Source: Klebsormidium nitens
Taxonomy: Eukaryota > Streptophyta > Klebsormidiophyceae > Klebsormidiales > Klebsormidiaceae
Direction: 5' to 3'
Assembly: GCA_000708835.1 (NCBI GenBank)
Contig: DF236986.1
Location: forward strand, 132,885-196,884
Length of the DNA stretch: 64,000 bases
Positions 48,365 to 60,571 of this stretch are shown here, one piece after another; within the stretch, counting starts at the first letter, position 1; each line of letters opens with the position of its first letter. The notes beneath the pieces are model-generated. The model was not told where the DNA came from and did not search any database. It saw only the letters and a list, made by a program, of their open reading frames with translations. Both the position numbers and the translations under genes were made by a program.

Positions 48365-50367
48365 GACACTTCTTTCTTCTCTTTTTTTCAAGCGATGAAG
48401 TCACTGGTTGTCTCCTGTCCGGCTGCGAGGCTTGGCGTTCTTCCACATTGGGTGCACTGATATCTGGAACACACTTAAACACTGCCTTGTAAGGTTGAGT
48501 GAGATTTTAATTGGAGATCTGACAGTCTCACAACGCATTGGAAGCTGACGCGACCTGGTGAATCTAGCTCTCTATAATTATTAGAGCGCCCTGCCCGGGC
48601 TCAAATCTGAGCATCAAACATCTTCCTCAAGTGACTAGTGTGACCTGGATGGTCGCACTGCAGTCAGCCCCACTTCGGTGGGAGTTTGAATCTTAATATT
48701 TTCAAAGCACCACGTGTGATCACAGTTGCGACCTTGTGTAAGGCGTACATGTTGCAATTGCTCAGCAAAGAGGCTCTAACATCCATGGTCGGTCGGTCAA
48801 GTCCACTCAAACATGGTTACTGGTTCTCATAATGACTGTCGGTTTATTTGGTCAACCAAAGCAGATCCGAGCATCCCTGACTGCATTGCACAAAGATCAA
48901 ACCTTTTCTCGGAGGCATATAATACATAAACCAGATTTAAAACCAGATCAACCATCAGCTTGAAGTCCACCAGCTATAAGGCCAAACATGTTCATATGCA
49001 TACGCGTGCATTCTTGATTGCGACAAGGCCATACGTCATGTATACAAAGTAGGGTGTGATTCAATCTTCGGCGGAGAGGAGCATCGTTATAGTGCCAAGA
49101 AGGCCCACGCCAATCGTTGTACATGCCGCAATTTCGATATGCCGCGCCACTTGTCTAAATGTATTCATGACATGTATGTAAAACGTACTTAAACCGATCA
49201 GATCATCACTACATTTTTTCACTAGATCATGTCACTGTGTGTGCGCGTACATGTTACATACCAGTACTAGGCATCGTGTCAAAACATGTCAGTGCAGGGG
49301 CGTCCGGAACTCCGAAAATAAAACCGGCCACCAGCCCCCCCCTCCCCTCTCGATGCCCGGTTTTACCTAGGGGTAAATTTGCCCCTAGATGTTGGCCCCA
49401 CCGGCCACTAGCCCCCCCCCAACGAGGGCCAATTTTCGGAGTTCCGCGAACGCCCTTGCCCATATGTTCTGACACGATGCCCTAGTAGTAGTAGTATGTA
49501 CCATGTGCACTGATGTCACATGATATACATATGGATTGGTTGATCCGGCTGCATGGCGCGATCCTTTCAAACACACATGTGAGTGACCGTCTAGCAGTTC
49601 GTAATATATGGATTTAAGAATTTGACACGCATACGCGTTGGTACTGGATCATTGGATCCCACATGTGCGGCCGCCAGACTCAGCCTGCCACATGTGCATG
49701 ACAAGAACGTATTGTATATGGACGGTACCGCGTGACACCTATATATGGATGAGCACATTGCCAAATTATAAGGAGTACCACGCATGTGTGCATAATGTCT
49801 AACAGATTGAATCGTTGCGGTATGCATGTGGACAATCGACTTCGTTGATCGACCTTCAGCAAATCAAGCTCCAGCAGACATTAATGAATATTGCTACTTA
49901 GTTCCCAGACATCTCATTGTCAGCGTCAATATGGTTCACGGGACCAATACTTGACACCTAAGTGCCCCAGGACTACAAGTCTTTCACAACCTTTCATCCT
50001 CCTTGATCATGACTTTAAGCGTGCGACTGCATGTAGATCTTTCAAGCTACATATAGGAGGGCTAACTTGTGTACATTTCGACGAATGAGCGGTGATCGAG
50101 TGGGTAAAATCTACTCTGCCTCCACTTCAGGGCCACGCTCTCGAACTCTTGAGCCATCTATAGAATGAAGAACCACGTTTCTGTATGCCCGCCAAGCTTA
50201 CCGACCAGGACCCCAAAAAATTCTAGTCACTCGCTTTACCGTACAATTCCGAGACGTATCAGCTAGCTTTACAGAGCGGGGCAGCTCGACACACTGCACC
50301 CGGATGCACGTTCAGCGCATGTTTATGTAGCTGTGCATAATGAAGAACCAGGGGTCTGGGCCGCTTG
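48365..50367. other. Intergenic, 2 kb, convergent 3' ends
   Basis: Spacer between the complex I subunit and the RING-H2 gene, which converge. It contains the foldback element at 49248-49508 and otherwise AT-leaning sequence with several ATGTATAC- and ACATGT-type words (48980-49250 and 49500-49760). No gene recognised. Confidence 0.55.
49248..49508. repeat. Foldback (long inverted repeat) element
   Basis: Two arms of about 75 bases (49248-49320 and 49429-49508) are imperfect inverse copies. Left-arm words such as GGCATCGTGTC, GGGCGT and GGAACTCCGAAAAT return reversed on the right. The loop contains a second small hairpin (CTAGGGG ... CCCCTAG, 49369-49388) and two direct copies of ACCGGCCAC(C/T)AGCCCCCCC. 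It could form a long stem and resembles foldback or MITE-type transposons. No coding capacity. Confidence 0.8.
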
Positions 50368-53300
50368 TTATCTTGAGAAGGACTCTCGTATGTCGTGCCG
50401 GCACACAGGACAGATTCCGTGTTGGGAAAGCCACGTGTCCACACAGGGTTGGTGGAAAGTGTGGCGGCAGAATGGCAAGGAGCGGGCCCGGTCGCCAGCG
50501 CACAGCTCCTGCAGTGTGTAATAGATGCACGAGGATCAGCGTGTGGGACTTCGGCAAGTATCTCGCCCAAGCTCGCAGGTTCTTTTTGGTCAACTTGCAT
50601 CAATGATGCCCTGAACATGACGCGAACCTTGCTACAAAAGCGACAGCTCTGTGAGCGAACCGAAGCAGGGACTTGCAAACAGCAAGAGAGCGGAATAGCC
50701 AGAAGCGTTCATCCGCCCGATGGAAATGAATGTTTTCCGTTTACTAGACTCCGTCCTTTTCTTAGTCGCACATCGAACCAACAGACTCAGTGTCTTCACC
50801 AGGGTCAAAGAGGGCTGACGTCTCAAAAAGTGATTAAAACCGAGAGGAAGGGGAGAGCGAGGTCCAAAATACAGCAGAGGCTTCCACGGGGTCGAACAGC
50901 TGGATCTCGAAGAGCCAAATCGATGCAAGCAATTTCTTTTCTCATTACGAGCACGAACATGAACAACAAACGCTCAATCCCTTCTCTCTACAAATGACAA
51001 CTCAGTCACAGGGTCCACTTCAAATGCTGACCTGTAAACAGATTGGGCAGCCAATTGGGTTCCCAACGCTGTCTCGCCGATCCCGCTCGCCGATGGTGTG
51101 CAGGGGCAGGCTGGCAATCGCCGCAGGCGACGCTCCGTACGTCACGCGGCCCGGGCCAAAGAATTCGTACAGCTCCTCGTAGCTCATGTCGTCCACTTCG
51201 ACCTGAACACGGAAAGGCAGTTTGACGAGTTGGATCGACGGAGTTGTATCGAGAATGAAGAGGATCAGCACAGCAATGGAAGGAACGATCGGGGAGATTG
51301 CATACTTGACTGATGCTTGTCAATCTTGACACCCACGATCAAACAACTATTCCACAACCAGAAGTGAGTAGCTGCTGAATAAGCACCCTTGTCTCGTGAA
51401 GGACTGGTGAAGCTAAAACGGGATACCCACCAGTCGGACATAGATTGCTGCTTGGAGTTCCCCAATTCGATCATTCTGCGGCATCTCAGAGTCTGAGCGC
51501 CTAACCGAATAGTGACGACTTGTCCAGGACGTCAGATGACTGATAAGCTGAGGACTTACAAAGGCACATTCTGAGGTCCAAAATCTCCAGTGACAGGCTT
51601 GGTCAATAAGGCCCAAGGCACCAATTCTGAGGTATACGTTGTTTGAGTCACCATATTTCTGCTTTAGTTTTGCAAGAGCCCGCAGAGGTCCAGCCATTCT
51701 GCAAACCACAGCAGCCCAAAACTCTTGGCAAATGCAGAGGCCAGGCTAACGGGATAGAATTCTCCTGTCGGCACAAATTGTGTTCATGCCAGGGTGAATC
51801 TCGATCCCATCAGCCACCGCGATCGCCTCCACTCACCTGCCATCGATTCCCTCGCAAAGAGATGCCCCGTCCAAAGCGGTCTTGTAGCAGGTCCTCGATA
51901 TACTCAATCTGCAAACGGTGGTTGATGTCAGCCCATGCAGTCAGAGTTTTAAATCAAAAACTCTGGTACAAAAGATGGTGCCTGCTCTGAAGATTCAGCA
52001 CCAAGTGCCCTTTGCTGATGCTCTCTGCGACACCGATGGGAGTCTCAATAGACCAGGGTTGTATCTTAAACATGACACGTGCTAAAACAGAAAGTTGATT
52101 GGTTCCACAAAGCAGCAAAGCAACGCTATTCGCATGAATGCTATACCAGATACCTGATGAGCCTCGATCGTTCCCACAATATATTCCCCTGTGCTGTATG
52201 CACTGACACCTCGGACCCCAAGCAGATAACTAGTACACTCTCACCGTTGCAGGGGGCACGTTTCCCGCTGACATCGAGACCCCCAGTCGTTCCAGCGCCG
52301 ACTTCCACATCTCCCGGGCCCTCTCTAGCGCCTCTACGCTGACCACCGCCCCCGCTATGAGGCCCAGCCCCGCCCCCCGAAGGACACCGCTGTCGGTCGC
52401 TCTCCCCGCCAGTGCCCCAGCAACCGCCCCGGTGCACGCCCCCACGAATGCAAACATGCCCGTGAGGGCCCCAGACACCGCTCCATTGATCAGGCTCTGG
52501 CCTTGCGCAAGTCCTGCAAGGGAGGCGCAGTGAGGGTGTCCATGAGTGTTGGTTCTGGTGACGAACATGGTACAACTTAAGGCTTGCCGCCAGACTTGCC
52601 CCAAAGGGTCAACAATGGATGGTACTGGAGGTTGTACAAAGTACAAGATGGCCATAAAGAGCAGCCTGGTGCCTGGTGAGCTCGGTGAGGTCTCCACAAG
52701 CACCACGGTTGACCACGTGCGAAAAAGGTACAAAAGCAACCCACTACTGTTTCACTTTGTTTGAAGGAGTCAGGATGCAAAGGTTGGGAGAAGGCTCTCA
52801 GTGTCCAAAACTTGAAAGTATGCAGACCAAACTCTGTCGGCAACTAGAGCTTCACCACTTCACACAAGCAGAAAATCATAAGAAGTACCTTGAGGGTGAC
52901 TGGAGCTTGAGCTTGTGTCACAAGACTTCATATCTGAAGACCTTTCAAGAGAGAAATCCTCTGCAAGCTGAGAGCTTGATGAGCACAGCACGCAAGGAGA
53001 CACTTGCCCCCTTAACAGACTCTGACGAGCTGCGCTGATCAGTCACTTGCGAAGGAGCGGAAAAACCGTAGCAACTCATTTTGATTCATCCCTTGCTCAA
53101 TAAAGAACGCTGTATCGAGTTGCATTACAAAGGAGTTCTTGGAGAATGACGTAATATGGACACCAGAGAACTCAACCAAACAGCCTTGGGCTTAAAGCAG
53201 CTCCTTGAAAGCTTTTGGTTCTTTCTGGGGCTTGACAGAAGCCCAACAATAGATAGACTCAGCATCACGACAAGTCATCAAGGAGATCTTCCAAAGAACA

Positions 53301-54143
53301 CCAAAGAACACTATTGTAAGAACCTCATCACAGCATTAGTATCTCAAAAATAGTAAGCAATGCAAGGATGACCCAAGAACCGCCGGTTCGCTCCGACCAG
53401 TCCAAGGGGGCAATGCTGGCCCAGGAAACCAGAAATGAGAAATTTTCCTCGTGCACCGGCAGATCTCGGCTTGTAAATAGGATTGCAGTTGAGAAGATTG
53501 ATAACCGAGAGAGAGTACCAGACACATCCAAAACCAGTCATGTGATCAAAGTAAAGGTGAGCTGTGAATGAAAGCATAGGCAAAAGCGTGAAGATGATGA
53601 TCAGGGTTTAGATGCTGCGAGGGCTGCAGGCTTTTGCAACCAAGCCACAAGTCTTGACCAAAAAGAAGAATATCAAGAAAGCAATACGTGACGTGGTTGC
53701 CTCAAGCTGCACACCTGTGACATGAAGCAGAAACCTATCATGTTCCCAAAGCTGTGTCACCAACCACAGCACCAGGCACTTTGAAGCAGACAATCACTAG
53801 GGCTCAATGACATTGTCGTCGCTCTCTTTACCAAGGACGCTGCAGAGATCAGGTGGCGGGCCCTACCAGGTATATAACTGCTGAGACTCCAGTTCCTTTC
53901 ATTGCTTCCACTGTCCGACGATCGTTGGAGGTCCGCAGCACTCGCACTAGCCCAGAGATCTTCACAAAAAGAGTTGTGGCACATCCCACACTGCATGGAA
54001 TCGCCCTCCTCGTCGTTGAGAAACGTACACACGGGACAGAGTCTCCGGCCCTCGCCGCTGGTTGCAGCATGATCATGTTCCCAGTGTGCAGACGGCCCTG
54101 CCGCTGGTTCTGCCTCAATCTCAGCTTCCTCAATCTCCGCCAT
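50368..54143 (-). CDS. RING-H2 protein (NIP1-like) with RanBP2-like zinc finger
   Basis: Probable membrane-anchored E3 ubiquitin ligase. Exons (minus): 54143-53867, 52513-52245, 51908-51837, 51202-51032, 50508-50368; all GT-AG, frame closed over 309 residues. Residues about 36-55 ([21 protein letters not shown]) fit the CxxC...CxxC pattern with CTFxN of RanBP2/NZF zinc fingers, lacking the leading Trp. Next comes a Gly/Ala-rich hydrophobic region ([46 protein letters not shown]), the signature of plant NEP1-interacting proteins, which use it as a plastid/membrane anchor. [13 protein letters not shown] follows. The C-terminus is a RING-H2: [28 protein letters not shown], with the ligand pattern C-C-C-H-H-C-C-C complete. 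The joining of exon 1 over a 1.35 kb intron is the least certain step, though phases agree (CCTG|GA). Confidence 0.85.
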
Positions 54144-55699
54144 GAGAGGGTGCGACCCTGCAACTTGACTGCGGCTTACGAGAAGGATTCAAGCGAGCAG
54201 ACGAGCAATCAGCCAGACTGCCCGAGCACTTTGGGGATGGGACTGTCATGCCTGTGCGGCAGAACCGACAGGGCCTCGCTCATGTTTAACGAAATTGCAA
54301 CCAACACTTTGCCCAGCTATTGCTTCAAACGTTCTTGATGACTAGGATGATGACTAGGACAATGACTGGGACGTCTTCTTTCCCAACAGCTACGCTGCTA
54401 GGAGCAATGAAGCCTCTGCCTGCACCATGCAACAGTCTGCCCCACCCAAAGGACCAAGTGAGGCCAGTATGATTAGAGCACAGCTACTTGAGAAAATATA
54501 TGGAACAATTCCAGGTCAATCTGCTACACCCGACTGCTTGCGATTGCTCATTCAACATACTGTTGAAAGCAGGGGTCCTTGCGACTTGCCCAGCTGCTAA
54601 GGAAGCTGATGGCACTCCCCAGAATCCCACCCAGCACACCCTCTTGTTTCTTCCCGAGTCAGCTCTGAACAAACGCGGAACAGAGCACGAGGAATCCAAG
54701 GGAACAGAATGCAACCTCAGGCAAAGCCCAACCACATCTTCCACTCAGCCCTTCCCTCGATTTCTCCGTTGGTCACTCGGCTGCCTCGTCAATTAAACAG
54801 CGGTACAACACCCCTTGCAGATGCGGTAGCCATTCTTGTCCCCTCTCGCCCCTTGATGCCAGTCTATGGAAAGAAGCTGTGCTCTACTACCGTATTGCCT
54901 GAGGCTTTGCGGACGGCTCGGACGGCTAGCCTGAGCTGTCCGCTTTTGCTGCAGCGTCCGAAAGCGTGACTGTGCAAAGTGGACCCTTTCGCTGACGTCA
55001 TCATCCGACATGGTTCACGTGCTAACCAATCATCCATTAGTCGCACCTGACGGCTCAGAAGCCGCCAGCTGGGCACCTCATCCGTGAGCAGTGAGCACTG
55101 AGCACTGAGACACTGAGCAGTGAGCAGTCGACCCAATGAGTTCTGTGCGTCAATGACAAAGCCGGGAGTGCTCTGACGTCTGCAATTCATCTGCTGTGCA
55201 CCTTTGAACCATGAGTATTCCGAGTGCCAAGCCAAATTGCTATGCAAGTTGCAGTTCAGCGAAGTTCCTCAAATTCGACTTGAGTTCAATCAGTCGGCCT
55301 ATGCAGTATATAGCTAATCAGTGTGTCAATTATCTACTATTTGCGTACAACACCCGTACATTGCATCCCTTGCATAATCAGGCCTCTGTCAACCTTGTAT
55401 GGTTTGCCAGTTTGCCGGCGTCGCTGTGGTATTTTGCTAGAAGGCCTTTGATGTAATAAACCAATCTTGAATTTCTATTCCGCCAGCAACTTGAATGGCA
55501 GATTACTGACCGTTGGGTGCTCAACGACTGCCACTATTGCGTCAGTGAATGACAATTATTGAAATTGCCAAGATGCCAAAAGCACGGCCTTTCGAGTCTG
55601 TGTCGGTTGTCTTATCGTCTTCTGACATAGCTTTGCACATGCGCAATTCACTCCATCATGGACGGCTGTATGATTAGTACGTGCCAGCTCATGGTTACA
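54144..55699. other. Intergenic, 1.6 kb
   Basis: Upstream of the RING-H2 gene, so it should hold its promoter. No coding region is supported; an open frame at 54488-54796 has no motif. Simple repeats at 55080-55130 are listed separately. Confidence 0.5.
55080..55130. repeat. GAGCA(G/C)T simple repeat
   Basis: A run of GTGAGCAGTGAGCACTGAGC-type units, about seven copies of a 7-8 base word with small variation. Minisatellite-like, of no known role. Confidence 0.8.
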
Positions 55700-56458
55700 C
55701 ACAAGCTACCTATGGTGGGTACCGGCCGAGTCGATTCCGACTCCGGCCGCCACAAAATCGATTTAGCGCGTATCGAATATCGTCAGTGTTACCGGCGGTT
55801 CGCGTCACGGCTACTCAGGTTTATGTTACTCGGGCGGTACAAATACTCAGAGAATTTTGCCGGGCCGTAAGTAAGTGTGAGGAGATTCTTAAACAGTGTC
55901 AGGTTTTACACTTTGAGAGGAGCATCAAATTGGCACGCAAAGAAGAGCCATATGCAGGCTTATAAAAACCTCTGACAAGCAGAAAAAAATGTTGGGAGAG
56001 CGTCATGAAGGCTCCTTCGAAGCTCCAACATCTTGTTATGTTGAGGACAAATCGGAAGAAGCACCATCGTGGCTGCAAATTGGCCGCCATTGCTTGCTTC
56101 TAAAAAGCGCCATTCCCTACACTCCCGTTTCCATCTTCTGCACTCTCCTTTCAAGTTAGGTACCGCGGTACTCTAGGGTGGTTCGAGTCGGAACTTCCGA
56201 TCGAAACCATGATTTTCAAATTTCACGTACGGTCAGACTTGATCGGTACCGTACCGCCGGAAACTCCGGAAGTTTCTGACGATCGGAATGTCAGACAGAT
56301 TCTAATTTATGAACTCGGACCGGATTCTCAAGTACCGGTCTGCACGGTCGTCAGTACCGCGTACAGTAATTGTCGCGACGCGACACACCGGTGATTCAAA
56401 TTTGTGACCGGATCGTCGCGCGATCGAGACCGCCGATACCCACCATAGGTTGCTTGTG
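55700..56458 (-). mobile_element. MITE-like element, copy B
   Basis: About 759 bp, terminal inverted repeats CACAAGCTACCTATGG at the left and its near inverse at the right. Reversed, it aligns over its full length with copy A: outer CG-rich blocks, GTACCGCGGTAC word, central GGCGGCCAA and TTGTCCT(C/G)AACA blocks in the same order. By eye roughly three quarters of positions agree, so the insertions are old. CA flanks both ends. No coding frame. Confidence 0.85.
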
Positions 56459-57042
56459 CAACGCGCTCGGCATGCCGTGGCGCTGCGTGGCTGCATCATC
56501 CAGATCATCCTAGCAATTAAAGCGGCCGCGAGCCATGTAGGCAGAATTACATATAGCCTAACTGGCAGTGACTGCTGCAGCTCGTGGTGCCATGCACTCT
56601 TCCATGCTATATAAGACGATCAACGTTCAGGCTGGAAGCTCAGTTAGTCGAACCAGGTCCATGTATGCAATCTGGCGATTGTCCTTGATTTGAGATGACG
56701 TTTGGTCGGTCGAAGGCTGTACATAAAACTTGCATTCGTAGAATGAGTCCGAGAGATCGTAGCTGGACGGACACACCGTTGAAAGACGTCTGCAGTGAAA
56801 GATAGTCGCATCATAAAAACGAGCCAGCTGCAGCCTTACGCTGAATAGTGACACCGACCTGATTTGAAATCTTCGAGAGCTTTCTGTCGGATATTCCTGG
56901 TCTTGTGTTATTGCGGTTCAATGGAGCGACCGTCCCGTATCAAGCAGCAGCTGGCATAAAGGTACAATTTCCGCTAGACACTTGTTTCTAAGAGGAATTA
57001 TGTACACGTTCAATCAGTCGTAAGGCAGGTATGTTGTCTTCT
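56459..57042. other. Intergenic between MITE copy B and RPE
   Basis: About 0.6 kb downstream of the RPE stop. It contains a short TATATAAG-like tract near 56609 and no supportable gene. Confidence 0.5.
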
Positions 57043-60000
57043 CTAAATCTTGTTGGCCGCCCCAACAACGGATTTCCTAAGAGCCGCAATGGTTGCAGGA
57101 GGATCCGATGATCCAAACACAGAGCTGCCAGCAACAATACAGTTGGCCCCGGCACAGGACGCGGTGTCGATGGTGCTCGGCCCGAGCCCTCCGTCAACCT
57201 TCATAAAGTGAGCGGCAAACATCAAGCTCGACAGCATAGTTCTCCAGTAAGGAAGGACAGAACTAACTAGTCATAGATCGGCAAAGCCTTCAGAAGTAGA
57301 GAGCCGCTGTAATCTTTGAGGCTCCAAGCCTCTCAGATGTTACGCAGGGCAATCCAGCTTGACACGAAGTAGTAGTGACTGCACGGATCATGAGCCCCTT
57401 TGCAAGGAATTTCAAGGCCTTTCGTGCAACCGTGGGGACGTCTATTCAGCAAATCAACCGAGCCTGGCTGCGCTGGTAGCCTAGAAGCACAAATTCCACA
57501 ACAAGATTTTCAAGGCGAGTCTTTCGGAGCATCTCAACAGCAACCTTCGAACGGCCAGGCGGCAGTAGTCAGCGACTAAGGATGGGGACACGGAGCGACG
57601 GCCTGAAACGCGAGATAGAAAAGGTATCCAGAAGCCTGACAAGGTGAGCCAGTGTTGGGGACCAAACAGTCTCGCTGTGAGCTTACTCACCTCGATGTCG
57701 AGTTCTGGGTACTTTTTCCGCAACACTTCCACCTGCAGGAGCAAAAGATTACGATGAGGCTAGTAAACGAAGCAACATGGAAAACGTGCGTGCCATGAAC
57801 GCCGTTGGACGTGAAAAGACGCGAACTGGCGCAGACCAGGTTTGGAAGCTCACAGAAGGTCAAAGCAATGGACGAGACGTTGAGATCTGCTTCTTGCAAG
57901 AGACACAGTCACTTCTGGCGTGATCGGCAACATGAACCGTTTTGAAAATCTAAACGTGGACGCGTCAGAGGGAGTGACTCTTCATCTGACAGTGACGCTT
58001 GAAGGGCGAATTTGATCAACTGGCTACCGAAGCAGGCTGACAGTTCGTCTGGATATGGCCTTGATGAAGGAGCAGGGAACACTAGAAAGAGGGGGCGAAG
58101 CATGACGTCACCTTTGGCATCATCTCCGGCATGAATTTCTGGCCTCCGAAACCGGGCTCCACTGTCATGACCAGGACCATGTCGACAGGAGGGTCGTGCT
58201 CAACCTGCGCAAACCGAATGGGTTAAGATTGTTGTTAGCTTCAATTGTGTTCTCTCGAACTTTGATCGTGGTCAAGGTTGTGCTCACAATCAGCACTGGC
58301 TAAATCGTGATACGGGAGTGTTTACAGGGTCCGTGAGGTTTGGCAAGTCCTTAAGTCTCTAGGCGCTGTCAATGCGCTTACAAGGCCGTTGGGTTTCCAA
58401 GGACAGAGACGGAACGCGAAAGTGGGATGGCAAGCCAAGGGCGAGTGGAGGAAACGACGAGTCAGTAGCCAATGTAAGCTTTGATTGGTTCTTTGACGCA
58501 ACAAAAGGTTTCATCACAATTCACAGTCCGGACAGAGAAAGAGAACCGGATAGAGACTCTGGTAGATGTATGGCGCTCGGAAACGAAGGATTTGGCCTCT
58601 GAGTCGGCCGAACGACGTTTCTGACTCGACGCTGCCTCCAAGAAGGGTAGAGAAGGCATTGGCAGAGTCGAGAATGCAGATACTTGACTGTCTGAGCGTC
58701 GAGTGGGAGTCTGGCGCAGCGAAGAGCACCAGCTCTCAAAAAACGCTCGGAAGTCAGTTTTCGCCTTGTGAAAATCCCAACCGGCCGAGCAGAACAACCG
58801 GATGAGCTCGTAAAGGCGTTGCGACAACCTCCACATGCAAAACATGAAGGGTTTGGGAGCAGCTATCAGAATGCTGCCCTTCTGAGGGGTCAGTATCATC
58901 GAATTAGAAGTTCGGAACGTCGTCATGAAGTAAAGAGAAAGAGATAGCACTGACCAGGGGGAAAACGTCTTCGACGGGTGTGCCTGGCTTGATGGCGACT
59001 GCGACCCGCATGCCCGCGTCCTTCACGGTCCGGAGAAGCTCAGGCCACGTGTCTGAGAGGCAAGCGAAAGTAACTAGGTTCGTAAGAGGGAAACGCCATC
59101 ATATTTTTGCAAATTATGCTCCTGACACAGAAACATAGACGGGGTCCCTCATCTTCTACATTTGTTACACCACCTCATTACATATGTAAGTATATTTACA
59201 TATAATAAAAAGCTCGATAGGTTTGCAAGAGAGGCGCTGCACAGAAGATCGATGTTGACAGCGACACAACATCTTGTGAGGGGCTTTTATTCATTTCATC
59301 TCACGGGCAATCACAACACCTCACCTCTGGCTGTTTCGAGGTGGAAACAGAATTGGGATGCGCCGGCCTTTTTGAAGGGCGCCACGTAGTCAGCGGGGTT
59401 GCTAACCATCATGTGGCAGTCGAGAAAAGCGCTGCAACAAAAAACAAGTTCATGACAACGGTTTGGCTGTTGACCAGGCTGGATGACCAGACTTCTGTCC
59501 AATTCTTTGACCAACAACCGGGCTGCCTTAACCATGTTAGAAAGTCTGGTCACTGCTCGAAGTCCGATTGTTGGACATATGACGAGCTTCAAACGGGCCC
59601 GTAAACAACCATGGGTTATCCGCCATTACTTCTGTGGCATAGTACATAGTGTACATAAGCTGGAAAGGCAATCAGTACAACAACAGGCAGGAGGGCTTGG
59701 CTTCGCTGTTGCAAATGATTCTTGAAAAGGATTTACAAAACTATAGGCACGGGAGGCGGTTCTGCTGGTGTCCTGCATTGCAGGAATGGTACATAGTTTG
59801 CCACCTGTTCACTCCAGGGATTCACATTCAGAAAGGCTGCCTCCTCAGAGATAATAATGAAACTTCAGAAGAGCTTTGGAAAGATCAGAGGATCTGTGGG
59901 GGTGGTAAGAAACCACACCTTGAATGCTTTCTCAAGGACTCAATCACTGGAGCGCCTATGGTTAGGTTGGGGACAAAGTGACCATCCTGCAAAGAGGAAT

Positions 60001-60571
60001 GCCTCAATTCTGCTGCGCTCATATTCTGCTGCGCTCATATTGCTCCGCACAACTGTGAGCCAAGACACAGACTAGTTACGCATTGCTTGCAATCATCTTC
60101 GACTTATGTTAGAACCTGTGTAAACTTTATGTGCAACGTTTAGCACTAAATTGAGGTGCTGCAGAACCCGCATACAACAGGGAATGCTGTTGATTCAAGC
60201 CCGTTCTCAATCCTGCCCTGATAAGAAGTCCAACAGTAGATAGTCATACAGCAACCACACCACAATCTGTGGTCATAGAGCAATCTAGCCTGCAAAGTAA
60301 TACTGCCCCTTGATTCCCCAAGCTAACCACTCCACACATACGCTGGAACTCCCAATTGACACTGCTCGCACAATTCAAACCACACTATTCATGGAGGGCA
60401 ATCAATCCACTTTCTGTCATACGGTCTGGGACAATTGCTACTCACCATCACGTCCATGTGCAGCCAGTCCGCCCCCGCCTTCTCCATTCTCTCCGCCTCT
60501 GATGCCAGGCATGCAAAGTCGCACGAGAGCATGGACGGAGCAATCTTGGCAGCGGGCGCCATTGTTGTCAA
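57043..60571 (-). CDS. RPE: Ribulose-phosphate 3-epimerase, cytosolic
   Basis: Interconverts D-ribulose 5-phosphate and D-xylulose 5-phosphate in the pentose phosphate pathway. Exons (minus): 60571-60446, 59986-59919, 59431-59325, 59052-58955, 58204-58112, 57732-57691, 57198-57043; frame closes over 229 residues, the usual length for the cytosolic enzyme. No transit peptide precedes [11 protein letters not shown], so it is not the Calvin-cycle isoform. Family signatures: [15 protein letters not shown] (37-51), DCHMMVSNP (69-77), [15 protein letters not shown] (145-159), [10 protein letters not shown] (179-188) and the phosphate loop AGSSVFGS. All four metal ligands are present: His38, Asp40, His71 and Asp180. 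The last intron ends in AAG, a less common acceptor context. The start could be Met1 or Met4. Confidence 0.95.
60008..60041. repeat. 17 bp tandem repeat in RPE intron 1
   Basis: TTCTGCTGCGCTCATA occurs twice back to back, with a third partial unit after it. Purely intronic, not similar to either flanking exon. Confidence 0.75.

Noticed and set aside
50395-50997. Plus-strand open frame of 200 codons
   Set aside because: Overlaps the terminal RING-H2 exon on the other strand and has no motif; the RING ligands on the minus strand are unambiguous.
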